Of a stretch of DNA of 5,682 bases, positions 1-5,682 are shown piece after piece. The position numbers and the translations under genes were made by a program. The notes beneath the pieces are model-generated. The model worked only from the letters and a program-made list of their open reading frames with translations, was not told where the DNA came from and ran no database searches. The stretch's first letter is position 1; each line of letters opens with the position of its first letter. The stretch is from Planctomycetaceae bacterium UBA4732 (lineage in GTDB: Bacteria > Planctomycetota > Planctomycetia > Gemmatales > Gemmataceae). Location: assembly GCA_002404095.1 (NCBI GenBank), contig DHJA01000184.1, positions 7,573 through 13,254 on the forward strand. The letters run 5' to 3'.

Positions 1-2
1 AC

Positions 3-102
3 GGCGAGCGGAGCGTAAGGGGTATATTCTGGGCGTTCGTTGTTCCTCACGCGGAGCGTGAGGAGTACTTTTTGAAAGTACTGTTACGGTCGCGGCTCGT
101 CG
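3..102. repeat. Compound palindromic (MITE-like) intergenic repeat, left copy
   Basis: Two hairpins lie back to back. One is at 45-63, with 8-bp arms reading cctcacgc/gcgtgagg around gga. The other is at 64-82, with 8-bp arms agtacttt/aaagtact around ttg. Bases 46-102 match the reverse complement of 5626-5682 at 50 of 57 positions, and the first 23 are identical. Bases 3-18 (ggcgagcggagcgtaa) resemble, in the opposite orientation, the outer core near 84-100. The whole may therefore be a roughly 100-bp element with degenerate terminal inverted repeats. There is no coding capacity. The repeat itself is seen directly; the mobile-element reading and the exact outer borders are inference. Confidence 0.75.
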
Positions 103-125
103 ATTCTGATACGAAACTACTTGCC

Positions 126-130
126 GGGAG
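126..130 (+). promoter_or_regulatory. Ribosome binding site deciding the gene 1 start
   Basis: GGGAG lies 7 bases before the ATG at 138, which is normal Shine-Dalgarno spacing. The in-frame TTG at 72, which would add 22 residues, lies in the loop of a repeat hairpin. It has no purine-rich stretch at suitable spacing except bases that are part of that hairpin. This favours 138 as the start. Confidence 0.7.
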
Positions 131-137
131 TCATCCG

Positions 138-1973
138 ATGAAAAAAATAGATAAAGACGCCCTGATGAAGCAGAAATTCTGGATCTTGTTAGGCGTCTTC
201 GCCTTGCTGTGGATCGTCTGCCTGTCGTTCATTGCCGTCAACGCCGGCGGTCCAGTCGATGAGGCCAAGAAAAGCTACGACGCGGCCAAAGCCGCCGTCG
301 ATAAATACCCGACGCCTAAGAACGAGTCGTTCAACCCGCCCTGGCGGAAGTACGGCGAGACGTTCACCAAGCATAAAAACGAAGTCTGGAAAGTCGCCTG
401 GGCCGGCGATCCGGTCAAGGACAGCGATACGGTCTCCGCCGGCCGAAATCGCTGGCCGGGCCAAAAGGACATGTACGGCTGGCCGAGCGAACCAGAACAT
501 CCGCTCAATGACGTGTTGCTCTACCCGAGCAGTCCGTTCGAGCCGCGTCTCCGCGACTGGTACAAGACCAAGGAGGTGTACGGGCAGCAGTTCACGGCCT
601 TGCAGCTGGACCTGGTAGGGACGCCGCCTGCCAAGGGACAGCTCCCGACCAGCCCGCTGGGCGCCGTGACCTTCAAAGGCGGTTTTGACGGCGTTATGAA
701 GCCCATCGATTTCGATGCGATCACCACCCACACGCCGGACACCGAGGAATGCTGGCTGGCCCAGGAAGACTTCTGGGTCAAGCGCGAGCTGCTGTATGTG
801 GTTCAGAACGCCTTGTCGATGGCCGCCCGCCTCGACCCAGTGGCCGACGCCAAGGCCAAGGATACGGAAGACGCCAAGGACAAAGAAACGCCGCCCGCCA
901 AGGACGCCAAGAACCTGGGCCAACAAGTCTTCCGCAACGCCAGCTGGGAGGTGACTCTCAAGTTCGACAAGGACGACAAGAACCAGACGCGAATCAGCCC
1001 CGACAGCCGGATCAAGAACGTCCATGTCAGTCATCGAGAGCAGGATTTGGGCAATCCCACGATCGACGGCGTCTTTTTCCGCCTGATCCAGGGAGAAACC
1101 AGGAAGACGTTTTACTTCCAAGGACCGAAAGTGCCCTGGGACAAGGACGCCCCCTTGGGCAACGATAAAAGCTGGCCGATGCCGTCGGTCAATCCGACGA
1201 AGCCGGTGGAGCTGGAACAGGTGTTCGACCGGAGCAATACGCCGATCGCTTCCATCGACGAAATCCGCATTCCCTATTTGTCGAACCGCAACGCCAACCG
1301 GCCGTTGGTGGCGGCCAAGCCGTCGCGGTTCGGCAAGAAGGAAGAGCCTGCCGCCGATCCGACGAAGGTCGCGCCGCCGGGGGCCGGCGCCATGGGTAGT
1401 ATGCCGCCTGGTGGGCCAGGCATTCCCCCGATGTCAAGCGGAATGATCGGCGGCCCCATGTACGGAATGCAGACCGGAGGAAAGGGCGCCTCCGGAGGGC
1501 TAGGGGGCGCGCAAGGGTCCGCCAACGTGACGCCGAACTTTGGTTTCGACCGGGAGCGTTATCTTTTCGTGACGGACCAGAGCCGGCACTTGCCGCTGGC
1601 CATGACCTTGGCCGTGGACCAGTCGCACTTGAACGAAATCCTGGTGGCGCTGGCCAACTCGAAGTTGCGATTCCAGACGACCCAGGTGGAGTTTCGCCGT
1701 GAGCCCGCCGGCGCGAGCGCGAACTCGACCGCGGGCAATGGTTTTCCTCAGCCAGGCTCTGGCGGGTTAACCCCGTCCTCCCCGCCTGGAGAGGATTTTC
1801 GTCGAACTCCGGCGGTCCCGCCGGGCGGCATTGGGATGATGTCGCCGGACGGTACGGCGTCCACGGCGCCGACGCCAGCGTCGGACAATCCGAATCTGGT
1901 GGAGTTGACCGTCTACGGCATCGCATCGCTGTACGAACGGCCGTCCGAGAAGCCGGCTGAAGAGAAAAAATGA
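138..1973 (+). CDS. Membrane-anchored extracytoplasmic protein with PilO/Amuc_1100-like C-terminus
   Basis: A 611-residue protein, not assigned to a named family with certainty. A Lys-rich N-terminus (K2, K3, K6, K11, K13) precedes one transmembrane helix at about 14-35, so the rest should lie outside the cytoplasmic membrane. A short helix-prone stretch follows (about 39-57). Next come a globular region containing QEDFWVKRELLYVV (209-222), a charged Lys/Asp/Glu linker (about 236-258), a beta-rich part (about 263-380) and a Pro/Gly/Met-rich low-complexity linker (about 404-464). Residues 484-521 (LPLAMTLAVDQSHLNEILVA, then strand FQTTQVEFRRE) and strand 586-600 (NLVELTVYGIASLYE) are split by a second disordered linker. 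From memory, this order matches the end of Akkermansia Amuc_1100, a PilO-like pilus-associated protein. A role in a pilus-like or secretion complex is inferred. It probably forms a unit with the next gene, 111 bases downstream. Confidence 0.85.
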   Translation: MKKIDKDALMKQKFWILLGVFALLWIVCLSFIAVNAGGPVDEAKKSYDAAKAAVDKYPTPKNESFNPPWRKYGETFTKHKNEVWKVAWAGDPVKDSDTVSAGRNRWPGQKDMYGWPSEPEHPLNDVLLYPSSPFEPRLRDWYKTKEVYGQQFTALQLDLVGTPPAKGQLPTSPLGAVTFKGGFDGVMKPIDFDAITTHTPDTEECWLAQEDFWVKRELLYVVQNALSMAARLDPVADAKAKDTEDAKDKETPPAKDAKNLGQQVFRNASWEVTLKFDKDDKNQTRISPDSRIKNVHVSHREQDLGNPTIDGVFFRLIQGETRKTFYFQGPKVPWDKDAPLGNDKSWPMPSVNPTKPVELEQVFDRSNTPIASIDEIRIPYLSNRNANRPLVAAKPSRFGKKEEPAADPTKVAPPGAGAMGSMPPGGPGIPPMSSGMIGGPMYGMQTGGKGASGGLGGAQGSANVTPNFGFDRERYLFVTDQSRHLPLAMTLAVDQSHLNEILVALANSKLRFQTTQVEFRREPAGASANSTAGNGFPQPGSGGLTPSSPPGEDFRRTPAVPPGGIGMMSPDGTASTAPTPASDNPNLVELTVYGIASLYERPSEKPAEEKK

Positions 1974-1986
1974 GTAGCGTCTCCGT

Positions 1987-2020
1987 TTGTCCCATAGGAT
2001 CTATAGGTCCTATGGGACAA
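1987..2020. repeat. 13-bp perfect hairpin between genes 1 and 2
   Basis: The arms ttgtcccatagga (1987-1999) and tcctatgggacaa (2008-2020) are exact reverse complements around an 8-base loop. No T tract follows, so a complete intrinsic terminator is unlikely. Palindromes based on cctatgggac are, as I recall, frequent between planctomycete genes, so this is probably an interspersed repeat. It could also act as a partial attenuator or mRNA-stabilising stem inside a two-gene transcript. Confidence 0.75.
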
Positions 2021-2068
2021 CCAGAGATGTGACTGAAAAATCACCATTCGGGCGCCGACCGGCGCCTC

Positions 2069-2075
2069 GGGAGGG
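2069..2075 (+). promoter_or_regulatory. Ribosome binding site of gene 2 with upstream GC hairpin
   Basis: GGGAGGG lies 9 bases before the ATG at 2085 and is a strong Shine-Dalgarno sequence. Just upstream, ggcgcc (2051-2056) and ggcgcc (2061-2066) can pair around gacc. This short GC stem ends 2 bases before the ribosome site. Any effect on translation is speculative. Confidence 0.7.
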
Positions 2076-2084
2076 AACGGTTCC

Positions 2085-4445
2085 ATGGGACTGAAAGACA
2101 TCAACTATAAGCAGCTTCTTCTCGACCGCGGCGAGCGCTTCGGACTAGGCGCGGCCGGCGTGATCACGCTGTTTCTGGTGGCGACGTTATTTTTCCCCGG
2201 CATGGGCTTTATGAGCGGCAGTTCCGGGTCGAACGCCGACGCGCTCGATAAGGCCTCCAAGACCGTGCAAAACGGCTTAGACAACGACAAGCCGACCCAG
2301 GCGGACGCTCCCGACGAAACGACCAAGAAACAGAAACTGGTGGCGTTCAACTTCGACATCCTCGACGCCGAAAAGACGAAGAGCTACGCCGTCGCGGGCC
2401 TCTTCAAGTCGGACCACGGCGGCGCCCTCACACGGCAGATGCCGGAGCTGTTTCAGCCCAAGGAATCGGCCGTCGCCGTGGTCCGCTTGCAACTGCCGTC
2501 CCTCGCGTTTAGTAAAAACTTCGACCAGGTTCTTGTCTTGGACGACGCCTCCACGAATGGCGCGGCCGGCGGCAAGATGCCATCTTCCATGCCGAATGCC
2601 AAACAGCTCGCGGCTATCTACAGCGGCGTGTCGAAAGGCGCAATGGGGGAGGCGTCGCCTTTCGACCCCAGGGCCACCCTTGCCAAGCCCCCCGCAAAGC
2701 GCCGCCACCGGAATATCTTTGCAGGCAACGACGACGGCAACGGAGAAGGCGACTATAAGCACGGTTTTGTAGACATCGGAAATATCGGTTCGATTGCCAG
2801 CAAAAAAATAGCCGAGCAGGCTTTTCCCGTGCGCGCCGCCGAGATCGTGGCCTCGTTCCCTTACAAAGCCCAAGTGCAGGAGTTCCAGGACAAACTCGGC
2901 TTGGCCGACGGTCCGCAGGTTCTGTCAGAGCCATCGCTGGAAACCACTAAAGACAAGGTGCAGGTGCAGCTGCGAGCTTTTCGCTTCCTCGGCGTCCGGT
3001 TGGAACGCCGGCAGGTGGACGCCGAAGGCAAGCCCATCGACGAACAGGGCAAGAAGGTGGACGCCAAGGGCGGCTGGGCCGAGGTCGATCTGGAGGACGG
3101 CTACAAGACCCTTATTATCCGCGACGCCAAGCGCTTCGAGGACGAAGACCCCAAGCTGTTGCCGGTCATTTTGGACCCCCGCCTCGTCATGAGAAAGTTG
3201 CTGACGTTTGGCGACCGGCGCGTTCCGCCCGTGGATGAGTATCCGAAAATCGAGGACGAACTGCCGGGCCTGAAGGCGACCGTGGAAACCCTCAACAAAA
3301 ACCCCAACCTGGTGCCCGCCGGCCCGTCGCTCATCAACCGGGACTTTAGCGTTTTCGACGTGGATCCCGGGACAAGCGCGGGCTCGGCGACGATGCAGCC
3401 CGGCAGCAGCGGCAGCAGGCCGCCTAACGGTTTGACGCCGGCCGTCCCGCCGCCGGGGTTTAGCGGCTCCCGTCCCTTTAACCCCTCGTCCTTTGCCAGC
3501 CCTGGCAGTTCCGCCGACAAGGGGGTCGCCGCCGCCTACGGCGCCTACGGCGCTGGCGGCTTGCAAGCGGGTCAGGAGTACACCATCCCGGATTACTGCT
3601 TGATTCGCTTGTTTGACGTGACTGTCGAGCCGGGCAAGACCTACGAGTACCGTATGCAAGTGCGCATGGGCAATCCGAATTTCGGCCGTCCCGACGCGGC
3701 TTCGCAGGGTTTCGCGCGTTTGCCCGAGCTGCCGGCCAAAGACTGGTACGTTCTGCCGGAAAAGGTAACAGTGCCGCTCGACCTCAACTACTACGCCGTG
3801 GACCAGGCCAAGCTGGACGCCGAGGCGCCCAAGGAGCCGAAAGACCCGACCCAGCCGAAAGAACCGAAAGAACCGAAAGAGCCGAAAGAGGCGAAGCTGC
3901 CGGTCCAGGCCGTCAAGGAGAATCAAACGGTTCTACAGATTCAGAAGTGGTTGGAAGTCCTCAAAACCAAGCGCGAGGAACAGCCCATCGGCGACTGGGT
4001 GATCGCCGAGCGCGTGGTGGCGACGCGCGGCGAGCCGATCGGCCCGCAAAAGGTCGAAGTCCCCTATTGGCGTGAGACGCAGGATCGCTTCACGATGATG
4101 GAGGAAGCTCCGCGGAAGGCCGGCCGCACTTCTAGGGGGCCGCCCACGGTCGAAGTGCAGTTCTCGGAGGCCGACGAGCCGGTCCTCGTGGATTTCACCG
4201 GCGGCGACGCGACCTATAAGCGGACGCAGCCCAATGGGGCCGGCCAGGCGCTGCCGGTCACGGATAAAGCGGCCGTGGAAGTGCTGCTGTTGATGCCGGA
4301 CGGCACGTTGGCCGCGCACGACTCCGCGAAGGACGCCGCCGACGCGACGCGCGTTTCTCGGCTGAAGGAGGAAAGAGAGTGGATCCACAATGTGAAGACT
4401 ACGAAGGGCGGTAAAGAGCAAAGCACGCCGTTCGGAGGAACCTAA
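2085..4445 (+). CDS. Large single-pass extracytoplasmic protein of unknown family
   Basis: A 786-residue protein that I cannot place in a named family. A cytoplasmic N-terminus of about 19 residues (INYKQLLLDRGER at 6-18) leads into one transmembrane helix at about 20-39, then a Ser/Gly/Asp-rich linker. The exported part includes a segment with FPYKAQVQEFQDKLGL (258-273). A beta-rich stretch follows (about 290-346; VQVQLRAFRFLGVRLERRQV, then WAEVDL), then a Pro/Gly/Ser linker (about 427-497). After that comes IRLFDVTVEPGKTYEYRMQV (507-526), whose strand-turn-strand look suggests a fibronectin-III-like or other beta-sandwich domain. A Pro-Lys-Glu repeat spans about 582-602, and a last domain contains GDWVIAERV (636-644). 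The same envelope topology and shared strand with gene 1 suggest one complex. The two-TM-protein arrangement recalls PilN/PilO, but homology to PilN is not shown. There are no catalytic motifs, so a structural or scaffold role is inferred. Confidence 0.85.
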   Translation: MGLKDINYKQLLLDRGERFGLGAAGVITLFLVATLFFPGMGFMSGSSGSNADALDKASKTVQNGLDNDKPTQADAPDETTKKQKLVAFNFDILDAEKTKSYAVAGLFKSDHGGALTRQMPELFQPKESAVAVVRLQLPSLAFSKNFDQVLVLDDASTNGAAGGKMPSSMPNAKQLAAIYSGVSKGAMGEASPFDPRATLAKPPAKRRHRNIFAGNDDGNGEGDYKHGFVDIGNIGSIASKKIAEQAFPVRAAEIVASFPYKAQVQEFQDKLGLADGPQVLSEPSLETTKDKVQVQLRAFRFLGVRLERRQVDAEGKPIDEQGKKVDAKGGWAEVDLEDGYKTLIIRDAKRFEDEDPKLLPVILDPRLVMRKLLTFGDRRVPPVDEYPKIEDELPGLKATVETLNKNPNLVPAGPSLINRDFSVFDVDPGTSAGSATMQPGSSGSRPPNGLTPAVPPPGFSGSRPFNPSSFASPGSSADKGVAAAYGAYGAGGLQAGQEYTIPDYCLIRLFDVTVEPGKTYEYRMQVRMGNPNFGRPDAASQGFARLPELPAKDWYVLPEKVTVPLDLNYYAVDQAKLDAEAPKEPKDPTQPKEPKEPKEPKEAKLPVQAVKENQTVLQIQKWLEVLKTKREEQPIGDWVIAERVVATRGEPIGPQKVEVPYWRETQDRFTMMEEAPRKAGRTSRGPPTVEVQFSEADEPVLVDFTGGDATYKRTQPNGAGQALPVTDKAAVEVLLLMPDGTLAAHDSAKDAADATRVSRLKEEREWIHNVKTTKGGKEQSTPFGGT
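3828..3890 (+). repeat. In-frame 9-bp tandem repeat encoding Pro-Lys-Glu
   Basis: Four consecutive 9-base units, ccgaaagaa twice and ccgaaagag twice, occupy 3855-3890 and encode (PKE)4. A degenerate upstream part (3828-3854) reads PKEPKDPTQ. The unit length is a multiple of three, so gain or loss of units changes linker length without a frameshift. The encoded Pro/charged stretch is probably an extended spacer between domains of gene 2. Confidence 0.9.
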
Positions 4446-4477
4446 CCAGGAGCTTCCTTGGGTTGGGATTCCAGCTG

Positions 4478-4542
4478 AAGAGGGCGGGGAGACCCCGCCC
4501 CTACGACCAACAACCGTAGGGGCGGGGTCTCCCCGCCCTTTT
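4478..4542. terminator. 25-bp perfect inverted repeat: probable terminator of gene 2
   Basis: Arms 4481-4505 and 4515-4539 are exact reverse complements with a 9-base loop (accaacaac), extendable by G-T and A-T pairs to 4478/4542. TTTT at 4539-4542 follows on the + strand; the stem begins 35 bases after the gene 2 stop. Each arm is also palindromic on its own (gggcgggg aga ccccgccc), so a cruciform or two small hairpins are possible. That doublet geometry is typical of REPIN-type repeats. Termination is inferred from the stem and the short T run. Confidence 0.75.
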
Positions 4543-4548
4543 CGCACT

Positions 4549-4574
4549 CCGGTCGCTAACGCTCCCGGCTCGCC
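4549..4574 (-). repeat. Solo copy of the GC-rich repeat core
   Basis: On the - strand the element begins ggcgagccgggagcgt (4574 to 4559). This is identical to 5627-5642 and similar to the opposite-orientation core near 84-100. Outside those 16 bases the copies diverge, and this copy lacks the adjoining hairpins. It ends 3 bases before the -35 box of the prs promoter. It is probably an isolated end of the same repeat family; any regulatory role is unproven. Confidence 0.65.
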
Positions 4575-4577
4575 AAA

Positions 4578-4607
4578 TTGAGACACCGCCTCCCCGTCTA
4601 CTACAAT
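4578..4607 (+). promoter_or_regulatory. Sigma70-type promoter of prs
   Basis: TTGAGA (4578-4583) and TACAAT (4602-4607) are separated by 18 bases, each one mismatch from the housekeeping consensus. Transcription would begin near 4613-4616, giving a leader of about 55 bases before the ATG at 4669. The position between the terminator and prs fits an independent transcription unit. Prediction from sequence only. Confidence 0.65.
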
Positions 4608-4668
4608 CGACAGGGGAGTGAACTTCGCGCCGCCTTCACCGGCGCCGCCCGTCGGGAACCCGAGCGCC

Positions 4669-5625
4669 ATGTTGAACAATAACAGCAAGCTCAAAGTCTT
4701 CAGCGGCCGCGCCAACATCCCGCTCGGCGACGCCATCGCCCGTTGTCTCGGCGACGGCCTCGGCAAAATCACCCTCGACTACTTTCCCGACGGCGAAAAC
4801 TTCGTCCGCATCGACGAAGACGTGCGCGGCCGCGACATCTACATCGTTCAGCCGACCTGCCCGCCGGTGAACACGAATCTGATGGAATTGCTCATCATCC
4901 TCGACGCCTTTAAGCGCTCCAGCGCCGCCCGCATCACGGCCGTGTTGCCCTACTACGGCTACGCTCGCCAGGACCGCAAGGACCAGGGCCGCGTGCCGAT
5001 CACGGCCAAGGTCGTGGCCGATCTGCTCACGTCGGCCGGCGCCGACCGCGTCCTCGCCCTCGATCTACACGCCGCCCAGATCCAGGGCTTTTTTGACATC
5101 CCGGTCGATCACCTGTACGCCTCACCCGTCATCGCCCGGCACGTCCGGACGCTGAACATCGCGCCGCGCGACTTGGTGGTGCTTAGTCCCGACGAGGGCA
5201 GCATCAAAAAAGCGCTCATGTATCAGAAGAAACTCGGCGGCGCCATCGCCATCGTGGACAAACGCCGCTCCAGCGCCACCGAGACGAAGCAGGCCAACCT
5301 GATCGGCGCGTCGCTCGAGGGGAAAGTCGTGATTATCTTCGACGACATGATTTCGACGGGCGGCAGCGTGGTCGGCGCCGCTCACGTGGCGCGTCTGCAC
5401 GGCGCCCGCGAAGTCTACGCCTTCGCCACGCACGCCGTCCTGTGCGGCCCGGCCATCGACCGGCTGCGCGACGCGCCCTTGGAGCAGATCGTCGTCACTG
5501 ACAGCATCCCGCTGCCGCCGGAGAAGCAGCTTCCCAACATCAAGGTACTCAGCGTGGCGCCGCTGTTGGCCGACGCCATCAAGCGCATCCATCTCAACGA
5601 GTCGGTGAGCAAATTGTTCGATTAA
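4669..5625 (+). CDS. prs: Ribose-phosphate pyrophosphokinase (PRPP synthetase)
   Basis: This cytosolic enzyme makes 5-phosphoribosyl 1-diphosphate from ribose 5-phosphate and ATP, for purine, pyrimidine, NAD, histidine and tryptophan synthesis. The 318 residues match the usual length of about 310-320. Visible family motifs are FPDGENFVRI (39-48), YYGYARQDRK (95-104), and the family signature DLHAAQIQGFFDIPVD (132-147) with the Mg-ATP-binding histidine. The catalytic-loop residues lie in VDKRR (196-200; K198 and R200 are the expected pair). The PRPP loop is FDDMISTGGS (224-233), where the common class I form is VDDMIDTAGT; SPDEGS (173-178) likewise replaces the usual SPDxGG. A GTG at 4618 would add 17 residues, but it lies next to the predicted transcription start, with GGGGA immediately adjacent and too close to act as a ribosome site. 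The ATG at 4669 fits the family, although its own Shine-Dalgarno (GGGA at 4654-4657) is weak. Confidence 0.96.
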   Translation: MLNNNSKLKVFSGRANIPLGDAIARCLGDGLGKITLDYFPDGENFVRIDEDVRGRDIYIVQPTCPPVNTNLMELLIILDAFKRSSAARITAVLPYYGYARQDRKDQGRVPITAKVVADLLTSAGADRVLALDLHAAQIQGFFDIPVDHLYASPVIARHVRTLNIAPRDLVVLSPDEGSIKKALMYQKKLGGAIAIVDKRRSSATETKQANLIGASLEGKVVIIFDDMISTGGSVVGAAHVARLHGAREVYAFATHAVLCGPAIDRLRDAPLEQIVVTDSIPLPPEKQLPNIKVLSVAPLLADAIKRIHLNESVSKLFD

Positions 5626-5682
5626 AGGCGAGCCGGGAGCGTAACAGTAGTATCAAAATGTACTCCTCACGCTCCGCGTGAG
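5626..5682. repeat. Compound palindromic repeat, right copy, inverted and cut by the window end
   Basis: It starts at the base after the prs stop codon with the core ggcgagccgggagcgtaac (5627-5645). It ends in the hairpin cctcacgc-tcc-gcgtgag (5665-5682), whose last base pair lies beyond the window. Its reverse complement matches 46-102 at 50 of 57 positions. The hairpin might also serve as a transcript end for prs, but no T run is visible here. Confidence 0.75.

Noticed and set aside
72..137. TTG-initiated 22-residue extension of gene 1
   Set aside because: The start lies in a repeat hairpin loop; ATG 138 has properly spaced GGGAG.
189..1121. Long open frame on the - strand opposite gene 1
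   Set aside because: Mirror of a GC-rich coding strand; no family motifs, and gene 1 has a clear membrane helix, domains and ribosome site.
1189..1995. Open frame on the - strand opposite the end of gene 1
   Set aside because: Arg/Ser/Pro-rich composition typical of an antisense frame, and its start region falls in the intergenic hairpin.
3855..3890. CRISPR-like or regulatory tandem array
   Set aside because: Units are 9 bp, contiguous without spacers, and in frame within gene 2; it is a coding repeat.
2925..3926. Open frame on the - strand opposite gene 2 with a Leu/Phe/Arg repeat
   Set aside because: The repeat is simply the antisense reading of the Pro-Lys-Glu codons; no independent support.
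4618..4668. GTG-initiated 17-residue extension of prs
   Set aside because: It lacks a correctly spaced ribosome site, nearly coincides with the predicted transcription start, and makes the protein longer than the family norm.
3933..4772. Open frame on the - strand spanning the gene 2-prs gap
   Set aside because: It runs through the terminator, promoter and prs start, all of which are better supported.
5122..5592. Open frame on the - strand inside prs
   Set aside because: prs is unambiguous on the + strand; this is a composition shadow.
46..5682. Composite transposon bounded by the inverted repeat pair
   Set aside because: No transposase or integrase gene lies between the repeats, and the cargo includes the housekeeping gene prs; two separate small-repeat insertions are more likely.

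Overview
The window looks like chromosomal DNA from a GC-rich bacterium, most likely a planctomycete of the Gemmataceae or a close relative. The lineage call is an inference. It rests on three things: two large single-pass envelope proteins with long Pro/Gly/Met-rich linkers, of a style familiar from planctomycetes; short palindromic repeats in every intergenic gap; and a PRPP synthetase with an atypical PRPP loop. No rRNA, tRNA, CRISPR array or transposase gene is visible.

Layout, all genes on the + strand. Bases 3-102 hold a compound palindromic repeat. Gene 1 (138-1973, 611 aa) encodes a membrane-anchored extracytoplasmic protein whose C-terminal part resembles the PilO/Amuc_1100 fold. A 111-bp gap follows, carrying a 13-bp perfect hairpin and a strong Shine-Dalgarno sequence. 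Gene 2 (2085-4445, 786 aa) encodes a second single-pass extracytoplasmic protein of unknown family with an internal Pro-Lys-Glu repeat. The 223-bp gap after it contains a 25-bp perfect inverted repeat (terminator, and possibly a REPIN-like element), a solo copy of a repeat core, and a near-consensus sigma70-type promoter. Gene 3 (4669-5625, 318 aa) is ribose-phosphate pyrophosphokinase (prs). Bases 5626-5682 are an inverted copy of the repeat at the left edge, cut off by the window end.

Genes 1 and 2 probably form one functional module, perhaps the PilN/PilO-like inner-membrane part of a type IV pilus-like or secretion machine whose other genes would lie upstream of the window. They are followed by a strong terminator. 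prs is transcribed separately from its own promoter and supplies PRPP for nucleotide, histidine, tryptophan and NAD synthesis; nothing ties it functionally to genes 1 and 2.

The points most worth following up are the PilO/Amuc_1100-like reading of gene 1, the uncharacterised partner gene 2, and several unrelated palindromic repeat families within 5.7 kb, including an 88%-identical 57-bp inverted pair at the window edges. Two start codons that give longer reading frames (72 and 4618) are rejected in favour of 138 and 4669.
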